Shown: in pieces, positions 1 through 9,647 of the stretch | Position numbering within the stretch: position 1 is the stretch's first letter | How the letters are laid out: every line of letters begins with the position of its first letter | Source of the DNA: Granulicella sp. | GTDB lineage: Bacteria > Acidobacteriota > Terriglobia > Terriglobales > Acidobacteriaceae | Assembly: GCA_027335345.1 (NCBI GenBank) | Contig: DAHWOF010000011.1 | Location: 1-39,842 of the forward strand | Direction of reading: 5' to 3' | DNA: 39,842 nt | Translations under genes and position numbers: made by a program | Notes under the pieces: model-generated | The model's input: the letters and a program-made list of their open reading frames with translations, nothing else | The model's database searches: none | What the model was told of the DNA's origin: nothing

Positions 1-338
1 GGCTCCAGCAAGGACATATACGCCGCCGCATTGGCCTGCGAGCCGGAGTGCGGCTGCACATTCACATGCTCGGCGCCAAACAACTGCCGGGCGCGCTCCC
101 GGGCCAGGTTCTCCACGGCATCGGCAAACTCGCATCCGCCATAGTAGCGCTTGCCCGGATACCCCTCGGCGTACTTGTTGGTAAAGACCGTCCCCACTGC
201 CTCCAGCACGGCCCGGGATACAAAGTTTTCGCTGGCGATCATCTCCAGCCCCTCGTGCTGGCGCAGAACCTCCTGGTCAACCTGCGCAGCAATCTCGGGA
301 TCACTCAACTTCAAGGGAGCGTTCAAATCAATCGGCAT
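1..338 (-). CDS. glyA: Serine hydroxymethyltransferase, N-terminal part (cut by window edge)
   Basis: PLP enzyme that interconverts serine and glycine with tetrahydrofolate, feeding one-carbon metabolism in the cytoplasm. Only the first ~112 codons are in the window; the rest lies beyond base 1. Translating the minus strand from the ATG at 338 gives the hallmark SHMT N-terminus: a segment [11 protein letters not shown], then [16 protein letters not shown], then the substrate-binding region [15 protein letters not shown] purine-rich GAAAGGAT sits immediately before the ATG; the nearer upstream ATG is out of frame, so 338 is the supported start. It follows the phosphatase gene on the same strand after about 70 bases and may be co-transcribed with it. 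The family assignment is secure; nothing can be said about the missing C-terminal part. Confidence 0.95.
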   Translation of the reverse strand, partial: MPIDLNAPLKLSDPEIAAQVDQEVLRQHEGLEMIASENFVSRAVLEAVGTVFTNKYAEGYPGKRYYGGCEFADAVENLARERARQLFGAEHVNVQPHSGSQANAAAYMSLLE

Positions 339-411
339 ATCCTTTCATTTTACGCCGTAGCAAGGCCTCTGCCCTCCAATCTCCCTCTGCCCGACGCATC
401 CGGTCAGCCAC

Positions 412-2649
412 TCAGTTCTGGCGAGCCAGCACCACGGTCATATCGTCGGGCTGCTCCTGGTCTCCGATCCACTCCTTGACCACCTCCAGCATATGAGCGG
501 CCAGCGTGGTCAGCGGCTCACTCCTTCTGGCGCGCACAAACTCCATCAGCCGCTGGTCGCCGAACTCCTGCTCATCGCGCTCCGGCTCGGTCAAGCCGTC
601 CGTATAGGCCACCAGCAGATCTCCCGGCTGCAACACCACCGTAGCCTCCTCGTACTCGATCCCTTCCAGCAGCCCCACCACCGCACCTCCCTCTTCCAGG
701 CGCCGCACGCTACCGTCCGCGGAGATCACCAGCGGCGGCAGATGCCCGCCGTTGGAGTAAGTCAGCCGCCGCGTGGCCGGATCGTAGGTGGCCAGAAACA
801 GCGTGGCGTAGCGCGAAGACTGTGTGCTGCGGTGCAGATGCTCATTCAGCAGCCTCAACAACTGCGCCGGAGACACCATGGCTCCGGACTCCAGCGCCGC
901 CGCGCTGAAGGCCCTGTCCGCCGAGTGCAGCGCGCTCATCAGCAGAGCCGCCGAGATTCCCTTGCCGCTGATGTCCCCCAGCGCCAGCGTCACGTGGCCG
1001 GTGGGCGTTCCTTCCTGTCCCTCCTCCCTTCCGTATCCAAAGATGAAGTCAAAGTAATCCCCGCCCACTGTTCTGGCGGGCAGGCAGGTTCCATGCACCT
1101 CCAGGGATCCCACCTTGGCCGGTGAATTGGGAAACAGCGTCGCCTGCACCTCCTGCGCGATCGCCAGTTCATGCAGCAGCCGGTCTTTCTCTTGCTGCTG
1201 CACCAGCAGCTCGCTCACCGACTCCGCCATGCGATTGAATGAGCTAGCCAGAGCGGCTAGCTGGTCCTTGCGCCGCACCGGGATTCTGTGCTCCAGATGT
1301 CCTGCATCAATCTCACGCGTGCCCTCGTACAACTCCGCCACCGAGCGCGTAATCGTCCAGCTCAATCCAAACGCCATCAGCAGAGCGAAGGTCTCCAGCA
1401 GAGCAAAGAATGTAGCCAGCCCCAGCAGCATCCACTTGACGAAAGCTCCAATCTTCCCCGAGGAGGCGAAGAGCTTACCGTAGAGCAGCCTGGGGCGCGA
1501 GATCACGGCCAGCAGACCGGAGACATTTTCTCCCGTCCTCCAGGAGGTGACCGTTAGCGTCAAGGGAGAGGCGATGATTGGAGGATCCAGGTAAGGGTGC
1601 CGGGAGGGTGCGAGCGGAGCGCTGGAGACGGCGTCAAACTTGCCGCCCCTGGAGAAGAGGGAATCCGGGGTGGTCACCTTCACATCCGTGTCATTGTCCA
1701 CCTCCAAATCCTTGGTTCCGGAATAGTCCGCAAGGTGGCTATACGTGTTGGACAGGATGATCCGTCCCAGACCGTTGGCCAAGACGTTGAGCTCAGCCCG
1801 GGTCAACGCACGGCTGGCCAGCACCGTCACCATCTTCCCGTTGTGGGGCGCGCTCACCTCCGCGCACAGATAAAGCCGCCTGTCCTGCTCCACGACCCCC
1901 TCAAACCCTGGATGAAGCCACTTCGGCGGAGTTCCGCTGGTCAGCGGTCCAGCGAGCTTCCTCGCTCCGGTCCGCCTCTCCACCCAGGCGCCCCCGCGCA
2001 GCTCCAGCAACGCGAGCGGCGTTGCGTCCTCTCTCTCCAGCATGCCCATATCGCTCGGCATAGCGGCTTCGGCAGAGTGGCCTTTAACGGTTTGGCCGGC
2101 AGGGATCCCCTCTAGCGGCTGCCCGGTCTCAACTCGCTGCGTGCCGTAGACGGCCGAGCTTCCCGCCTCATCCCGCACCCGCGCCAAGGCGTGCCTCAAA
2201 CTCAAGAGACCCATATCGGTGGCGTACTGCCCGGCCAACATATACGCCGCCACTGAGGTCAGGGTGAGCACCATCACCACTGGCGCAAGCCCCATCAAAA
2301 GGTAAGTAAGGATCAGGCGATTGCGGACCTTCCACAACACCCGGTAGGTGAACCAGCGAAAGAACAGAATCAACAGGAGCGGCGTCAATGCCGTCCAGGC
2401 AAGCAACTCGAGAACCTGATCCGCTCCCCGGGCGACATGGGCCATGCTCGCCAGCGAACACAGAGAGATCATGGCCAGCAGAACCAAAGAGATCCTGGCC
2501 ACTCGGCTACGCCGGCCCCACCAATCCCTGCATCGGGCCTGAATGGGCCGTGACCATTGCTCCCGCAATCTGTCCCTCTCACTCTTCATCGCACCAAGCC
2601 GTTCCCTGGTCCCTGTTGTCACCACGCTGCCGGCAGCTCCGGTCAGCAC
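412..2649 (-). CDS. Membrane PP2C-type serine phosphatase with HAMP domain (RsbU/SpoIIE family)
   Basis: Predicted membrane-bound protein serine/threonine phosphatase of the type that controls anti-sigma or anti-anti-sigma partner-switching proteins. About 745 residues. Hydrophobic segments lie near residues 50-70, 82-97 and 112-136, followed by a ~270-residue presumably extracytoplasmic sensor region, another membrane segment near 410-432, a HAMP linker near 430-485 and a C-terminal PP2C_SIG domain. The metal-binding aspartates are all visible: D531 in GGDYFD, D559 in LALGDISGKG, D684 in AYTDGLTEP and D735/D736 in QPDDMT. The chosen start is GTG with GGGGAGA about 12 bases upstream. An ATG 20 codons in (2589) is a reasonable alternative. 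No anti-sigma or STAS partner is encoded nearby, so its target is unknown. Confidence 0.9.
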   Translation of the reverse strand: MLTGAAGSVVTTGTRERLGAMKSERDRLREQWSRPIQARCRDWWGRRSRVARISLVLLAMISLCSLASMAHVARGADQVLELLAWTALTPLLLILFFRWFTYRVLWKVRNRLILTYLLMGLAPVVMVLTLTSVAAYMLAGQYATDMGLLSLRHALARVRDEAGSSAVYGTQRVETGQPLEGIPAGQTVKGHSAEAAMPSDMGMLEREDATPLALLELRGGAWVERRTGARKLAGPLTSGTPPKWLHPGFEGVVEQDRRLYLCAEVSAPHNGKMVTVLASRALTRAELNVLANGLGRIILSNTYSHLADYSGTKDLEVDNDTDVKVTTPDSLFSRGGKFDAVSSAPLAPSRHPYLDPPIIASPLTLTVTSWRTGENVSGLLAVISRPRLLYGKLFASSGKIGAFVKWMLLGLATFFALLETFALLMAFGLSWTITRSVAELYEGTREIDAGHLEHRIPVRRKDQLAALASSFNRMAESVSELLVQQQEKDRLLHELAIAQEVQATLFPNSPAKVGSLEVHGTCLPARTVGGDYFDFIFGYGREEGQEGTPTGHVTLALGDISGKGISAALLMSALHSADRAFSAAALESGAMVSPAQLLRLLNEHLHRSTQSSRYATLFLATYDPATRRLTYSNGGHLPPLVISADGSVRRLEEGGAVVGLLEGIEYEEATVVLQPGDLLVAYTDGLTEPERDEQEFGDQRLMEFVRARRSEPLTTLAAHMLEVVKEWIGDQEQPDDMTVVLARQN

Positions 2650-2981
2650 TGCCGCGAGGATCTCCCCTAGCCCTGCGCAGAGGACACCCTCTATGTTTGG
2701 ATGAGATACGCCGGGCCCGCAGCCTCTCCAGGCGCTTGCTGCACCGGCTTGGCCTGTTCCTCCGGAAAGAACCTGCGGCCCAGACAGGCGAGCAAGAGAA
2801 ACTCTCTCCCTCGGAAGAACCCGTCCTGCGCAAACTGTATCACCCCAAACTCCGGGTCAACCCTGAAATTCAGCGAATCGCCTCCACAAAGGACCGATTC
2901 CAAGGTTCTTACTGAACGTTTCCCCTCCAAAGCCTACACAGGTAGGCTGCGGCGACAGCCTGCACTCCGCTCGGGGGGACT
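2650..2981. other. Intergenic region between hydrolase and phosphatase genes
   Basis: A 332-base spacer between two minus-strand genes. It presumably holds the promoter of the phosphatase gene, but no convincing -35/-10 pair is obvious. It contains one possible small minus-strand frame (2691-2930, listed separately) and otherwise GC-rich sequence without recognised structure. Confidence 0.5.
2691..2930 (-). CDS. Possible small hypothetical protein (79 residues), doubtful
   Basis: Open frame on the same strand as its neighbours, starting at TTG and filling most of the 332-base spacer. The product is mildly hydrophobic in the middle (EFLLLACLG) with no motif I recognise. Codon use is mixed, and no good ribosome binding site sits at the right spacing, so it could equally be chance open sequence in GC-rich DNA. 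Listed because nothing else occupies the interval. Confidence 0.2.
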   Translation of the reverse strand: MEGKRSVRTLESVLCGGDSLNFRVDPEFGVIQFAQDGFFRGREFLLLACLGRRFFPEEQAKPVQQAPGEAAGPAYLIQT

Positions 2982-4214
2982 TCACCCCGCTGCCCGTAGA
3001 CGGCGGAAGGATTGCCAGATGAACGACCCCAGGTACCATCCGTCCAGATACTTGTAGGGAGTCTCTCCAGTGGTATAGTGCCCGCACGGTAACACCCTGG
3101 CCACGTAATCCACGCCATGGCGGTCAAAGTTCTTCAACACCTCTCGGGAGTACTGCACGACGAAGGTCAGGTCATAGGGCGCATAGACAACCAGCGTGCG
3201 CCGCAGTCTGTCCCCTTCCCAGCGCGGCCCTCCACTGGCCGCAAACTGCTCCATGAAGCTCATCGGGCTTACTGCGGCGAAGATCTCGCGGACCTGATCC
3301 TGGCTAAGGCCGGCGTGCTCGAAGGCGGCCTTGATGTGCCGCGTGCTCTGCCCGGTCCACACCACATCGCCAAACTGGGTGCTGGCGTGGTTGAACGCGC
3401 ACACCCGCAGACGCGGATCCATGGCAGCGGCGATGAAGCCGTAGGCGCTGCCCAGGCTGGTGCCCAGAACCCCGAACTGCTGATAGCCCTGGCGCTCCAG
3501 CCAGTCCACGCAGCTCCTGATATCCACCACCGCCTGGCGGCAAGCGGCCAGGGTGCGCCCCACGTTCGCGCTCACCGCGTAGTCGCTGCGCTCCAGCTCC
3601 GGCGGTCGGCGCACATCGTGGTACGGCTTGGAGAGCCGCAGGCAGGAGATGCCGAAGCGGTTGAACAGCTCGCAGAGCGAATTATGCGAGAACGCATCCG
3701 CGTTCCACTGCGGCATCACGATCATCGCCTGCCGGGGCTGCGGCCTGCCCTTGCTGTCCAGCCCCGTCGCTCCCGCGCGGGCCTCATACCATCTGGCATT
3801 CACCGTATCGTTCTCCGGATACGGCGTCGTCACCCGGGAGGTGAAGCGCAGAAAGGGCTCCTTGCGTAGCTCGCCCGCCTCCGCCCGGCGGCGCCACTCG
3901 CGCTCCTGCTCCAGAGTCTCCGGACGTACATTGGTGGGGTAGAGCGCGGGAAAGTGTTGCTCGATGCGAAAGTCCACCGGCGTCTGGTAGGCATAGAACC
4001 TCTGCGGTTCGGCCACAATCCGCCGGTTCAGCTCGGTCATCGCCTCCAGCCCGGAGACCTCACCGCGCTCCACGCGGCCGGCCATCTCCTCCCCGCCGAA
4101 CTCCGCTAGGTACTCGAAACCCCACTCCAACGGTCGCTCCACCCGGTTCTCGTCCCGGGTGGTCAGCGCAGTCTCCCACGCATACATCCACTTCGCATAA
4201 AGCCGTGCCAGCAT
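2982..4214 (-). CDS. Alpha/beta hydrolase family protein
   Basis: Protein of 410 residues with an alpha/beta hydrolase fold in its C-terminal two thirds. The nucleophile elbow is G-T-S-L-G-S with S253. A plausible acid is D348 (in YAPYDLT) and the histidine is H379 (in LPCGHYTTG), giving a complete catalytic triad in the correct order. The first ~160 residues are charged and resemble a family-specific cap or N-terminal arm; no signal peptide is seen, so it is probably cytoplasmic. It may belong to the ABHD18-like group, but this is a guess from overall layout. It lies 55 bases downstream of alr on the same strand and is probably co-transcribed with it; a substrate cannot be inferred. The start is ATG without a strong ribosome binding site. 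Confidence 0.8.
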   Translation of the reverse strand: MLARLYAKWMYAWETALTTRDENRVERPLEWGFEYLAEFGGEEMAGRVERGEVSGLEAMTELNRRIVAEPQRFYAYQTPVDFRIEQHFPALYPTNVRPETLEQEREWRRRAEAGELRKEPFLRFTSRVTTPYPENDTVNARWYEARAGATGLDSKGRPQPRQAMIVMPQWNADAFSHNSLCELFNRFGISCLRLSKPYHDVRRPPELERSDYAVSANVGRTLAACRQAVVDIRSCVDWLERQGYQQFGVLGTSLGSAYGFIAAAMDPRLRVCAFNHASTQFGDVVWTGQSTRHIKAAFEHAGLSQDQVREIFAAVSPMSFMEQFAASGGPRWEGDRLRRTLVVYAPYDLTFVVQYSREVLKNFDRHGVDYVARVLPCGHYTTGETPYKYLDGWYLGSFIWQSFRRLRAAG

Positions 4215-4269
4215 CTTGTATCAGTCTACCGTCCGGCGAATGTCCGAGGCCGTGGCGCAGGACACAGCC

Positions 4270-5499
4270 TCACTCCGCCACTTCAGGGCTTGCGCCCGCT
4301 TCCAGCCGCCGCGCCCGAATCCCGCAAAGAATCTCGTAGCTGATCGTCCCGCTCCAGGCGGCGTGGTCGTCGGCGGTCACGCCCTCGCCCAGCAGCACCA
4401 CCTCGCTGCCCACCTCCACGCCCTCAATCTCCGTGATGTCCACGGTGGTCAGGTTCATCGAGACCCGTCCCACCACCGCTGCCCTGTGACCCTGGATCAT
4501 CACCCAGCCGTTGCCCACCCCAGAGGAAGCCGCCCTGCGCAGCCCGTCCGAGTAGCCCACCGGCAGCAAGGCCAGCCGCATCCGCGATGCAGCCGTAAAC
4601 GTGCCGCCGTACCCCACGCTCTCCCCGACCTCAGTCTCCCGCACCCCGATCACCCTCGTCTTCCAGGTCAGCACCGGCTGCAGCCGAGGCCTCAGAACCC
4701 CCATTGCCGTGGACACACAGTAGCCATACAGGGCGATGCCGGCACGAACCATCACCCGCGCCCCCTGGCTCAGCGCCAACTCCCGCATCCAGGCCAGGGT
4801 CCCGCCTTCGTCCACCGCCGAACTCGCCGCCAGATGCAGCCACGCCGGCCGAAGCCCCTCAGCCGCCACCACCTGCACCGCCCGGGCAAACCTAGCCTGC
4901 TGGCGCAGCGTCTGCTCCGAACCGGCCACCTCGGCCGAAGCCAGATGCGACATCACCCCCTCACAGCGCACCCATTGAGAGCCTGCCAGCCGCCTGGCAA
5001 CGGTTGCAACCCCAGCCAGATCCACTCCCTGCCGGCACATCCCGCTGTCGATCTCCAGGTGGACGGCGGCGGTCTTGCCCGCGCTCGCCGCCGCACGTTC
5101 CAGCATCGTCACATGCTCTACGGTCCAGACCACAGGCGTCAGATCCTGCTCCAAAACCTTCTCGCAGTCCTCCGCATCCAGGCCACACATCACGAGGATG
5201 CGCATGGTTTGCCTGGGCAGCCCCCGCTCCGCCAGGGCCTTGGCCGGCGCCCGATTGGATCCCGCCGTTCGCACCCGGACCCCCTCCTCCACATCCGCCA
5301 CCCCCAGCCAGCGCAGCCCGGCATCAGCCAGAATCGCTGCAACCTTCACCGCATCATGCCCATAGGCATTGGCTTTGATTACACCCAGCACCTCTGCGCG
5401 TTCCTGCTTGCCCGCGCTATCCTCTCCACCAGCCAGCGTCCGCACGGCGCGAAGATTCTCCAGCAGCCGTCTCTCGGAGATTTCAACCCAACTTTTCAT
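4270..5499 (-). CDS. alr: Alanine racemase
   Basis: PLP-dependent cytoplasmic enzyme that interconverts L- and D-alanine, supplying D-Ala for peptidoglycan. It is 409 residues, slightly longer than the usual ~370-390. The PLP lysine K42 sits in the signature VIKANAYGHD; the second catalytic base Y297 is in ESVGYGGTF. HLEIDSGMCRQG (the substrate-side segment, usually DTGMxRLG) and GRVSMNLTTVDIT near the C-terminus complete the family pattern. The start is ATG at 5499, with AGGTGG directly upstream. The alpha/beta hydrolase gene follows after 55 bases. A 430-codon frame lies antisense across it but has no family features. Confidence 0.96.
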   Translation of the reverse strand: MKSWVEISERRLLENLRAVRTLAGGEDSAGKQERAEVLGVIKANAYGHDAVKVAAILADAGLRWLGVADVEEGVRVRTAGSNRAPAKALAERGLPRQTMRILVMCGLDAEDCEKVLEQDLTPVVWTVEHVTMLERAAASAGKTAAVHLEIDSGMCRQGVDLAGVATVARRLAGSQWVRCEGVMSHLASAEVAGSEQTLRQQARFARAVQVVAAEGLRPAWLHLAASSAVDEGGTLAWMRELALSQGARVMVRAGIALYGYCVSTAMGVLRPRLQPVLTWKTRVIGVRETEVGESVGYGGTFTAASRMRLALLPVGYSDGLRRAASSGVGNGWVMIQGHRAAVVGRVSMNLTTVDITEIEGVEVGSEVVLLGEGVTADDHAAWSGTISYEILCGIRARRLEAGASPEVAE

Positions 5500-5905
5500 C
5501 CCACCTAATTATCCACGCTGTAGTTAAGCGGCCACACGGACCGCTCTCCGTTATCGGCCCATCGGAAAGAGCGGGGAAGTACGAATCTACACGATTCGCG
5601 ATACCATCCAATCAGCAGTATGGAACGGACCCTCAAAGCATCGGAGCATCCGCCTCTGCCTGCGGCAGACGCCGCGGCAGCCGTACGCGCGAACTCCCGC
5701 TACCCGGGTGACGGCAGCGCCGAGCGGCGCGACTTTGCCTAGCGGTGCAAACCTCCGCGCCGCACCCCGGTTTCCCCATCTCCTGACGGCAGCCCAGCTT
5801 CCAAAGCATAGATCCCGCAACTGTTCCTAGTCTCTGAAGCTCTTCCTGCCACCCGGTCTTCCGCAACAGCATCAATCCCTGCGCCCGGCGCAGGAGGAGC
5901 GCACC
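5500..5905. other. Divergent intergenic region between alr and prfA
   Basis: A 406-base gene-free region that must hold the promoters of alr (minus) and prfA (plus). It contains a perfect 6-bp-stem hairpin CGAATC/GATTCG at 5582-5598 and a short stem TCTGCC/GGCAGA near 5655-5670. No riboswitch family or RNA gene was recognised. Small open frames here lack coding character. Confidence 0.5.
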
Positions 5906-6979
5906 ATGTTTGAACGTCTCGACCAACTTGAAGCCCGCTACGAAGAGCTGAGCCTGCAACTCTCCGATCCGAAGATCGTCAACGACCAGGAGAACTTCCG
6001 AAGGGTGGCCAAGCAGCACCGGGACATGGAGCCCACCGTGGAGAAGTTCCGTGAGTACCGCAAGCTGCGCAGCGCGATCGCCGACGCCCAGACCATGCTC
6101 GCTGACAGCGATCCCGGCCTCCGCGAGATGGCTCAGGCCGAACTCGACGATCTCCGGCCCCGGCTGGCCGCCTGCGAGGAGGAGCTGAAAGTCCTGCTTC
6201 TGCCCAAGGATCCCAACGACGAAAAGAACATCGTCCTGGAATTGCGCGCCGGCACCGGCGGCGATGAGGCATCGCTGTTCGTGGCCGAGGTCTTCCGCAT
6301 GTACCTGCGCTTCGCCGAGCAGCACAAGTGGAGGGTGGAGATCCTCTCCCAGACCGAGTCCGACGTGGGCGGCCTGAAGGACGTGACCGCCATCATCGAA
6401 GGCGAGAAGGTCTACTCCCAGATGAAGTACGAATCCGGCGTGCATCGGGTGCAGCGGGTGCCGGCCACTGAGACCCAGGGCAGGGTCCACACCTCCGCCA
6501 TCACCGTTGCCGTGCTCCCCGAAGCCGAAGAGGTGGACATCAAAATTGAGCCCAAAGACCTGCGCATCGACACCTTCTGCTCCTCCGGTCCGGGAGGCCA
6601 GTCGGTCAACACCACCTACTCCGCGGTTCGAATCACCCACCTGCCCACCAATACCGTGGTGAGTTGCCAGGACGAGAAGTCGCAGATCAAGAACCGCGAG
6701 AAGGCCATGCGGGTGCTCCGCTCCCGCCTCTACGAGGTGGAGATGGAACGGCAGCACCAGGCCCTGGCCGCCGAACGCAAACAGCAGGTGGGCACCGGCG
6801 ACCGCAGCGAAAAGATCCGCACCTACAACTTCCCCCAGAACAGGGTCACCGACCATCGCATCGGCCTAACCAACCACCAACTCGGGATGGTGATGGAAGG
6901 CATGCTCCAGCCGACCATCGACGCCCTCATCGCGCACGACACCGCCGAACGGCTGAAGGCGCAGAGTGCGGCTGTTTAA
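5906..6979 (+). CDS. prfA: Peptide chain release factor 1
   Basis: Class I release factor that reads UAA and UAG stop codons in the ribosomal A site and triggers hydrolysis of peptidyl-tRNA. It is 357 residues, the normal length. The codon-recognition tripeptide P-A-T at 186-188 ([10 protein letters not shown]) marks it as RF1, not RF2. The catalytic GGQ is at 230-232 in [19 protein letters not shown]-type ribosome binding site precedes the ATG at good spacing. The glutamine methyltransferase gene prmC, often adjacent to prfA, is absent here; an S9 peptidase gene follows instead. Confidence 0.97.
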   Translation: MFERLDQLEARYEELSLQLSDPKIVNDQENFRRVAKQHRDMEPTVEKFREYRKLRSAIADAQTMLADSDPGLREMAQAELDDLRPRLAACEEELKVLLLPKDPNDEKNIVLELRAGTGGDEASLFVAEVFRMYLRFAEQHKWRVEILSQTESDVGGLKDVTAIIEGEKVYSQMKYESGVHRVQRVPATETQGRVHTSAITVAVLPEAEEVDIKIEPKDLRIDTFCSSGPGGQSVNTTYSAVRITHLPTNTVVSCQDEKSQIKNREKAMRVLRSRLYEVEMERQHQALAAERKQQVGTGDRSEKIRTYNFPQNRVTDHRIGLTNHQLGMVMEGMLQPTIDALIAHDTAERLKAQSAAV

Positions 6980-7054
6980 AGCTGTGGTTTCCATCTTGAT
7001 GCGGCGTGTGGCGAATCACCTCGCGGCAGCCGGGCGTTCCGCTATCCTCGCCAG

Positions 7055-9322
7055 ATGGGCCCTTTTGCATCGCTGTTGATCGCCGCCTTTGCCGCCACAG
7101 GTCTCCACTCGGCTGGACTCCGATCCTACGCACACCACGCCTACGGCCATCCGCATTTCACGCTGCAACAGGCGCTGAGCGCTCCCTATGCCACCAACCT
7201 TACCGCCGCGCCTCAAGGCAACCTCTTCGCCTGGGTCGAGGACGACCAGGGCCGGCATAACCTTTGGGTCGCCCGGGGAGCCAGCCCCAGCCAGCCCCGC
7301 CAGCTCACCCACAACCTGCAGGACGACGCCCAGGATATCTCCCAGTTGGCTTGGTCGCCGGACGCCTCCGCCCTCGCCTACACCTATGGAGCCGAGCGGG
7401 GAGCCAACGGAGAGCCTGCCAATCCCGCCCATCTGCAGCGCCCCACCCCGGTGGAAGTGCGGGTGCAGTGGCTGGATGGAAGATCTGCCGTCATCGGTCC
7501 GGGCCGCTCGCCGCTGTTCACCCGCGACGGACGCAGCCTGATCTTTTTGCATCAAGGCAAGATCTGGATCGCCGCCGCCAGCGCTCCCGGCTCCTCACCC
7601 GACGCCACTGCCAACCCCGCCCACCAACTGGTCTTCGACCGCGGCAGCGCCAGCTCGCTCACCCTCTCTCCCGACGGTCATCTGCTGGCCTACATCAGTC
7701 ATCGCAGTGAGCGCAACGAACCCTCCCACAGCTTCCTTGCGCTGTATGACCTTCAGACTCATACGCTGCGCTTTCTCGACCCCACCACCAGCGACGACTC
7801 AGCCCCCGCTTTCTCGCCGGATGGAACCCGGATCGCCTGGCTTCGCTCGCCCTTTGTTCAACCCCGCGAGTTCGCCAATCCGCGCACCTCGCCCAATCCC
7901 TGGTCGATCCAGATCGCCGACGTCGCCACAGGCCAGACCCGGACCCTATTTACCCCGGCGGCCAACCTGCCGGGAAGCGTCCTCCCCCACCTCTCCACGG
8001 GAGGGCCGTACCTGATCTTCGCCTCCGAGAACTCCATCGTCTTCTACAGCGAGGCCGACGGCTGGGTCCATCTCTACCAGATTCACCTCACTGGAAGCCC
8101 CGGCGTGGAGTGGCTGACTCCGGGTCCCTTCGAGGTGGAGGACGCAACTCTGAGCCCGGATCGCCGTTCCCTGATCTACAGCTCCAACCAGGTGGCAACT
8201 CAACCTGCCGCGAGCGGGGACGAGGGATCCGGCGCGGGCCGATCAGGCGGTCCGAGCCCTCCGCGCGGCGACCTCCGCGATCAGGACCGCCGCCATCTCT
8301 GGCGGGTGGACCTGAACCATCCCGCGCTTGCGCCCGTGGAGTTGACCTCGGGAGCGGGCAACCAGACCCGGCCCCAGGTGAGCTCCAGCGGAGCCCTCGC
8401 CGCCATGGTCTCCGATGCGCGGAGCCCCATGCATCCGGCCCTGATCACTCCCGGGCAGGGAGCTGAAGCGACCATCACTCCCCTGCGCCCCAACTTTCTG
8501 CCCGCGGACTATCCCGCCGCCGCCTTCGTCACTCCGCGCCAGGTCTTCTTCAACAGCAGCGACGGCCTGCATCTGCACGGCCAGCTCTTCATCCCGGAGA
8601 ACCCCGCTCCCGAGCACACCTTGCGCGCCGCGATCCTCTTCGTTCACGGCGGTCCCGAGCGCCAGATGCTGTTGGGTTACCCCGCCATGGACTACTACTC
8701 CAACGCCTACGCGATGAATCAGTATCTGACCTCACGGGGATTCATCGTCCTCAGCGTGAACTACCGCTGTGGCATTGGGTATGGCTTGGACTTCCGCACC
8801 TGCCAGAACGCCGGCGCCAAGGGCGCGCGGGAGTATAACGATGTTCTGGCCGCCGTCCACTATCTTGACTCTATGCCCGGGGTCGATCCCCACCGCATCG
8901 GCATCTGGGGCGGCAGCTACGGCGGATATCTCACCGCTCTCGCACTGGCGCGCAACTCCAATCTGTTTGCCGCCGGGGTCGACTTCCACGGCGTCCACGA
9001 CTGGAATCTGGAGGACAACGCCTCCGACTGGAAGCAGGGAAGCTTCGCTGCCCAGGACGTCATCTCCAACCGGGCGCGCGCCGGCTCACCCATCGCCTCC
9101 ATCAGTCTTTGGCGTTCGCCGATCCTGCTGATCCACGGCGACAATGACCCTGACGTCGCTTACGCCCAGACTCCCATCCTGGCCGAGGCCCTGCGCGCGC
9201 GCCACATCCCGGTGCAGGAGCTCATCTTTCCTGATGAGGTTCACGGCTTCCTTTTGCACCGCGACTGGCTGGCGGCTTATCGGGCCGAGGCGGCGTTCTT
9301 CAAGAAGACGTTGCAGCCCTGA
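7055..9322 (+). CDS. Exported S9 family peptidase (dipeptidyl aminopeptidase/acylaminoacyl peptidase type)
   Basis: Serine peptidase of 755 residues, predicted to cleave short peptides outside the cytoplasm. Residues 1-25 form a plausible signal peptide. Residues ~35-400 form a WD40-like TolB/PD40 propeller with repeated SPDG-type motifs (for example LSPDGHLLAY and FSPDGTRIAW), and the C-terminal ~250 residues are the alpha/beta hydrolase domain. The catalytic triad is S621 in WGGSYGGY, D698 in HGDNDPDV and H730 in DEVHGF. An oxyanion-type VHGGPE motif is also present. A linker near residues 385-410 is low-complexity. It lies 75 bases after prfA, but no strong ribosome binding site precedes the ATG, so the exact start is less certain than the family. 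Confidence 0.93.
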   Translation: MGPFASLLIAAFAATGLHSAGLRSYAHHAYGHPHFTLQQALSAPYATNLTAAPQGNLFAWVEDDQGRHNLWVARGASPSQPRQLTHNLQDDAQDISQLAWSPDASALAYTYGAERGANGEPANPAHLQRPTPVEVRVQWLDGRSAVIGPGRSPLFTRDGRSLIFLHQGKIWIAAASAPGSSPDATANPAHQLVFDRGSASSLTLSPDGHLLAYISHRSERNEPSHSFLALYDLQTHTLRFLDPTTSDDSAPAFSPDGTRIAWLRSPFVQPREFANPRTSPNPWSIQIADVATGQTRTLFTPAANLPGSVLPHLSTGGPYLIFASENSIVFYSEADGWVHLYQIHLTGSPGVEWLTPGPFEVEDATLSPDRRSLIYSSNQVATQPAASGDEGSGAGRSGGPSPPRGDLRDQDRRHLWRVDLNHPALAPVELTSGAGNQTRPQVSSSGALAAMVSDARSPMHPALITPGQGAEATITPLRPNFLPADYPAAAFVTPRQVFFNSSDGLHLHGQLFIPENPAPEHTLRAAILFVHGGPERQMLLGYPAMDYYSNAYAMNQYLTSRGFIVLSVNYRCGIGYGLDFRTCQNAGAKGAREYNDVLAAVHYLDSMPGVDPHRIGIWGGSYGGYLTALALARNSNLFAAGVDFHGVHDWNLEDNASDWKQGSFAAQDVISNRARAGSPIASISLWRSPILLIHGDNDPDVAYAQTPILAEALRARHIPVQELIFPDEVHGFLLHRDWLAAYRAEAAFFKKTLQP

Positions 9323-9593
9323 TGCGCGAGGGTTGAGGGCGCGCGGGGAATAAGGTTGGCAAGATGCTCGCCGAGTTCTGTTGCGCCCTGTATGCCGACG
9401 AGAGGCCGAGCGCGTTAATCCAAGCCTCGTGGCTGCAGCCCCACATCTCAAAGCGAGATGCGGGACGCCCACAGCTTTGCTTGCAAAAGTCCGCATCGGA
9501 CAGATCCTCACTTGATCACCTGTTCACCGGCAAAGATGCTCTTGCCTTCACCAGGAAGGTTCGCGTGCGAACAAAGATTCCAGATGCAAAAAG

Positions 9594-9636
9594 GGTCCGC
9601 AGGCCGGCTCTCTTTGAAGAAGCCGGCTTGCAGACC
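9594..9636. repeat. Inverted repeat, 16-base arms
   Basis: The left arm at 9594-9609 (starting GGTCCGCAGG) and the right arm at 9621-9636 pair at 14 of 16 positions, and both mismatches are G-U compatible in one RNA sense. The loop is 11 bases. It lies directly beside the dispersed repeat copy at 9648-9761 and may be part of the same element. Confidence 0.65.
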
Positions 9637-9647
9637 CTCGATTGAAT

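Noticed and set aside
4216-5508. 430-codon plus-strand open frame opposite alanine racemase
   Set aside because: Mirror frame in GC-rich DNA; composition dominated by Pro, His, Arg and Gln, no domain; the opposite strand encodes a clear Alr.
5500-5905. Possible riboswitch or structured RNA upstream of prfA
   Set aside because: Only short isolated stems; no conserved core of any class I know.
5633-6856. 407-codon minus-strand open frame opposite prfA
   Set aside because: Rich in Gly/Leu/His with no recognisable motif; prfA on the other strand is unambiguous.
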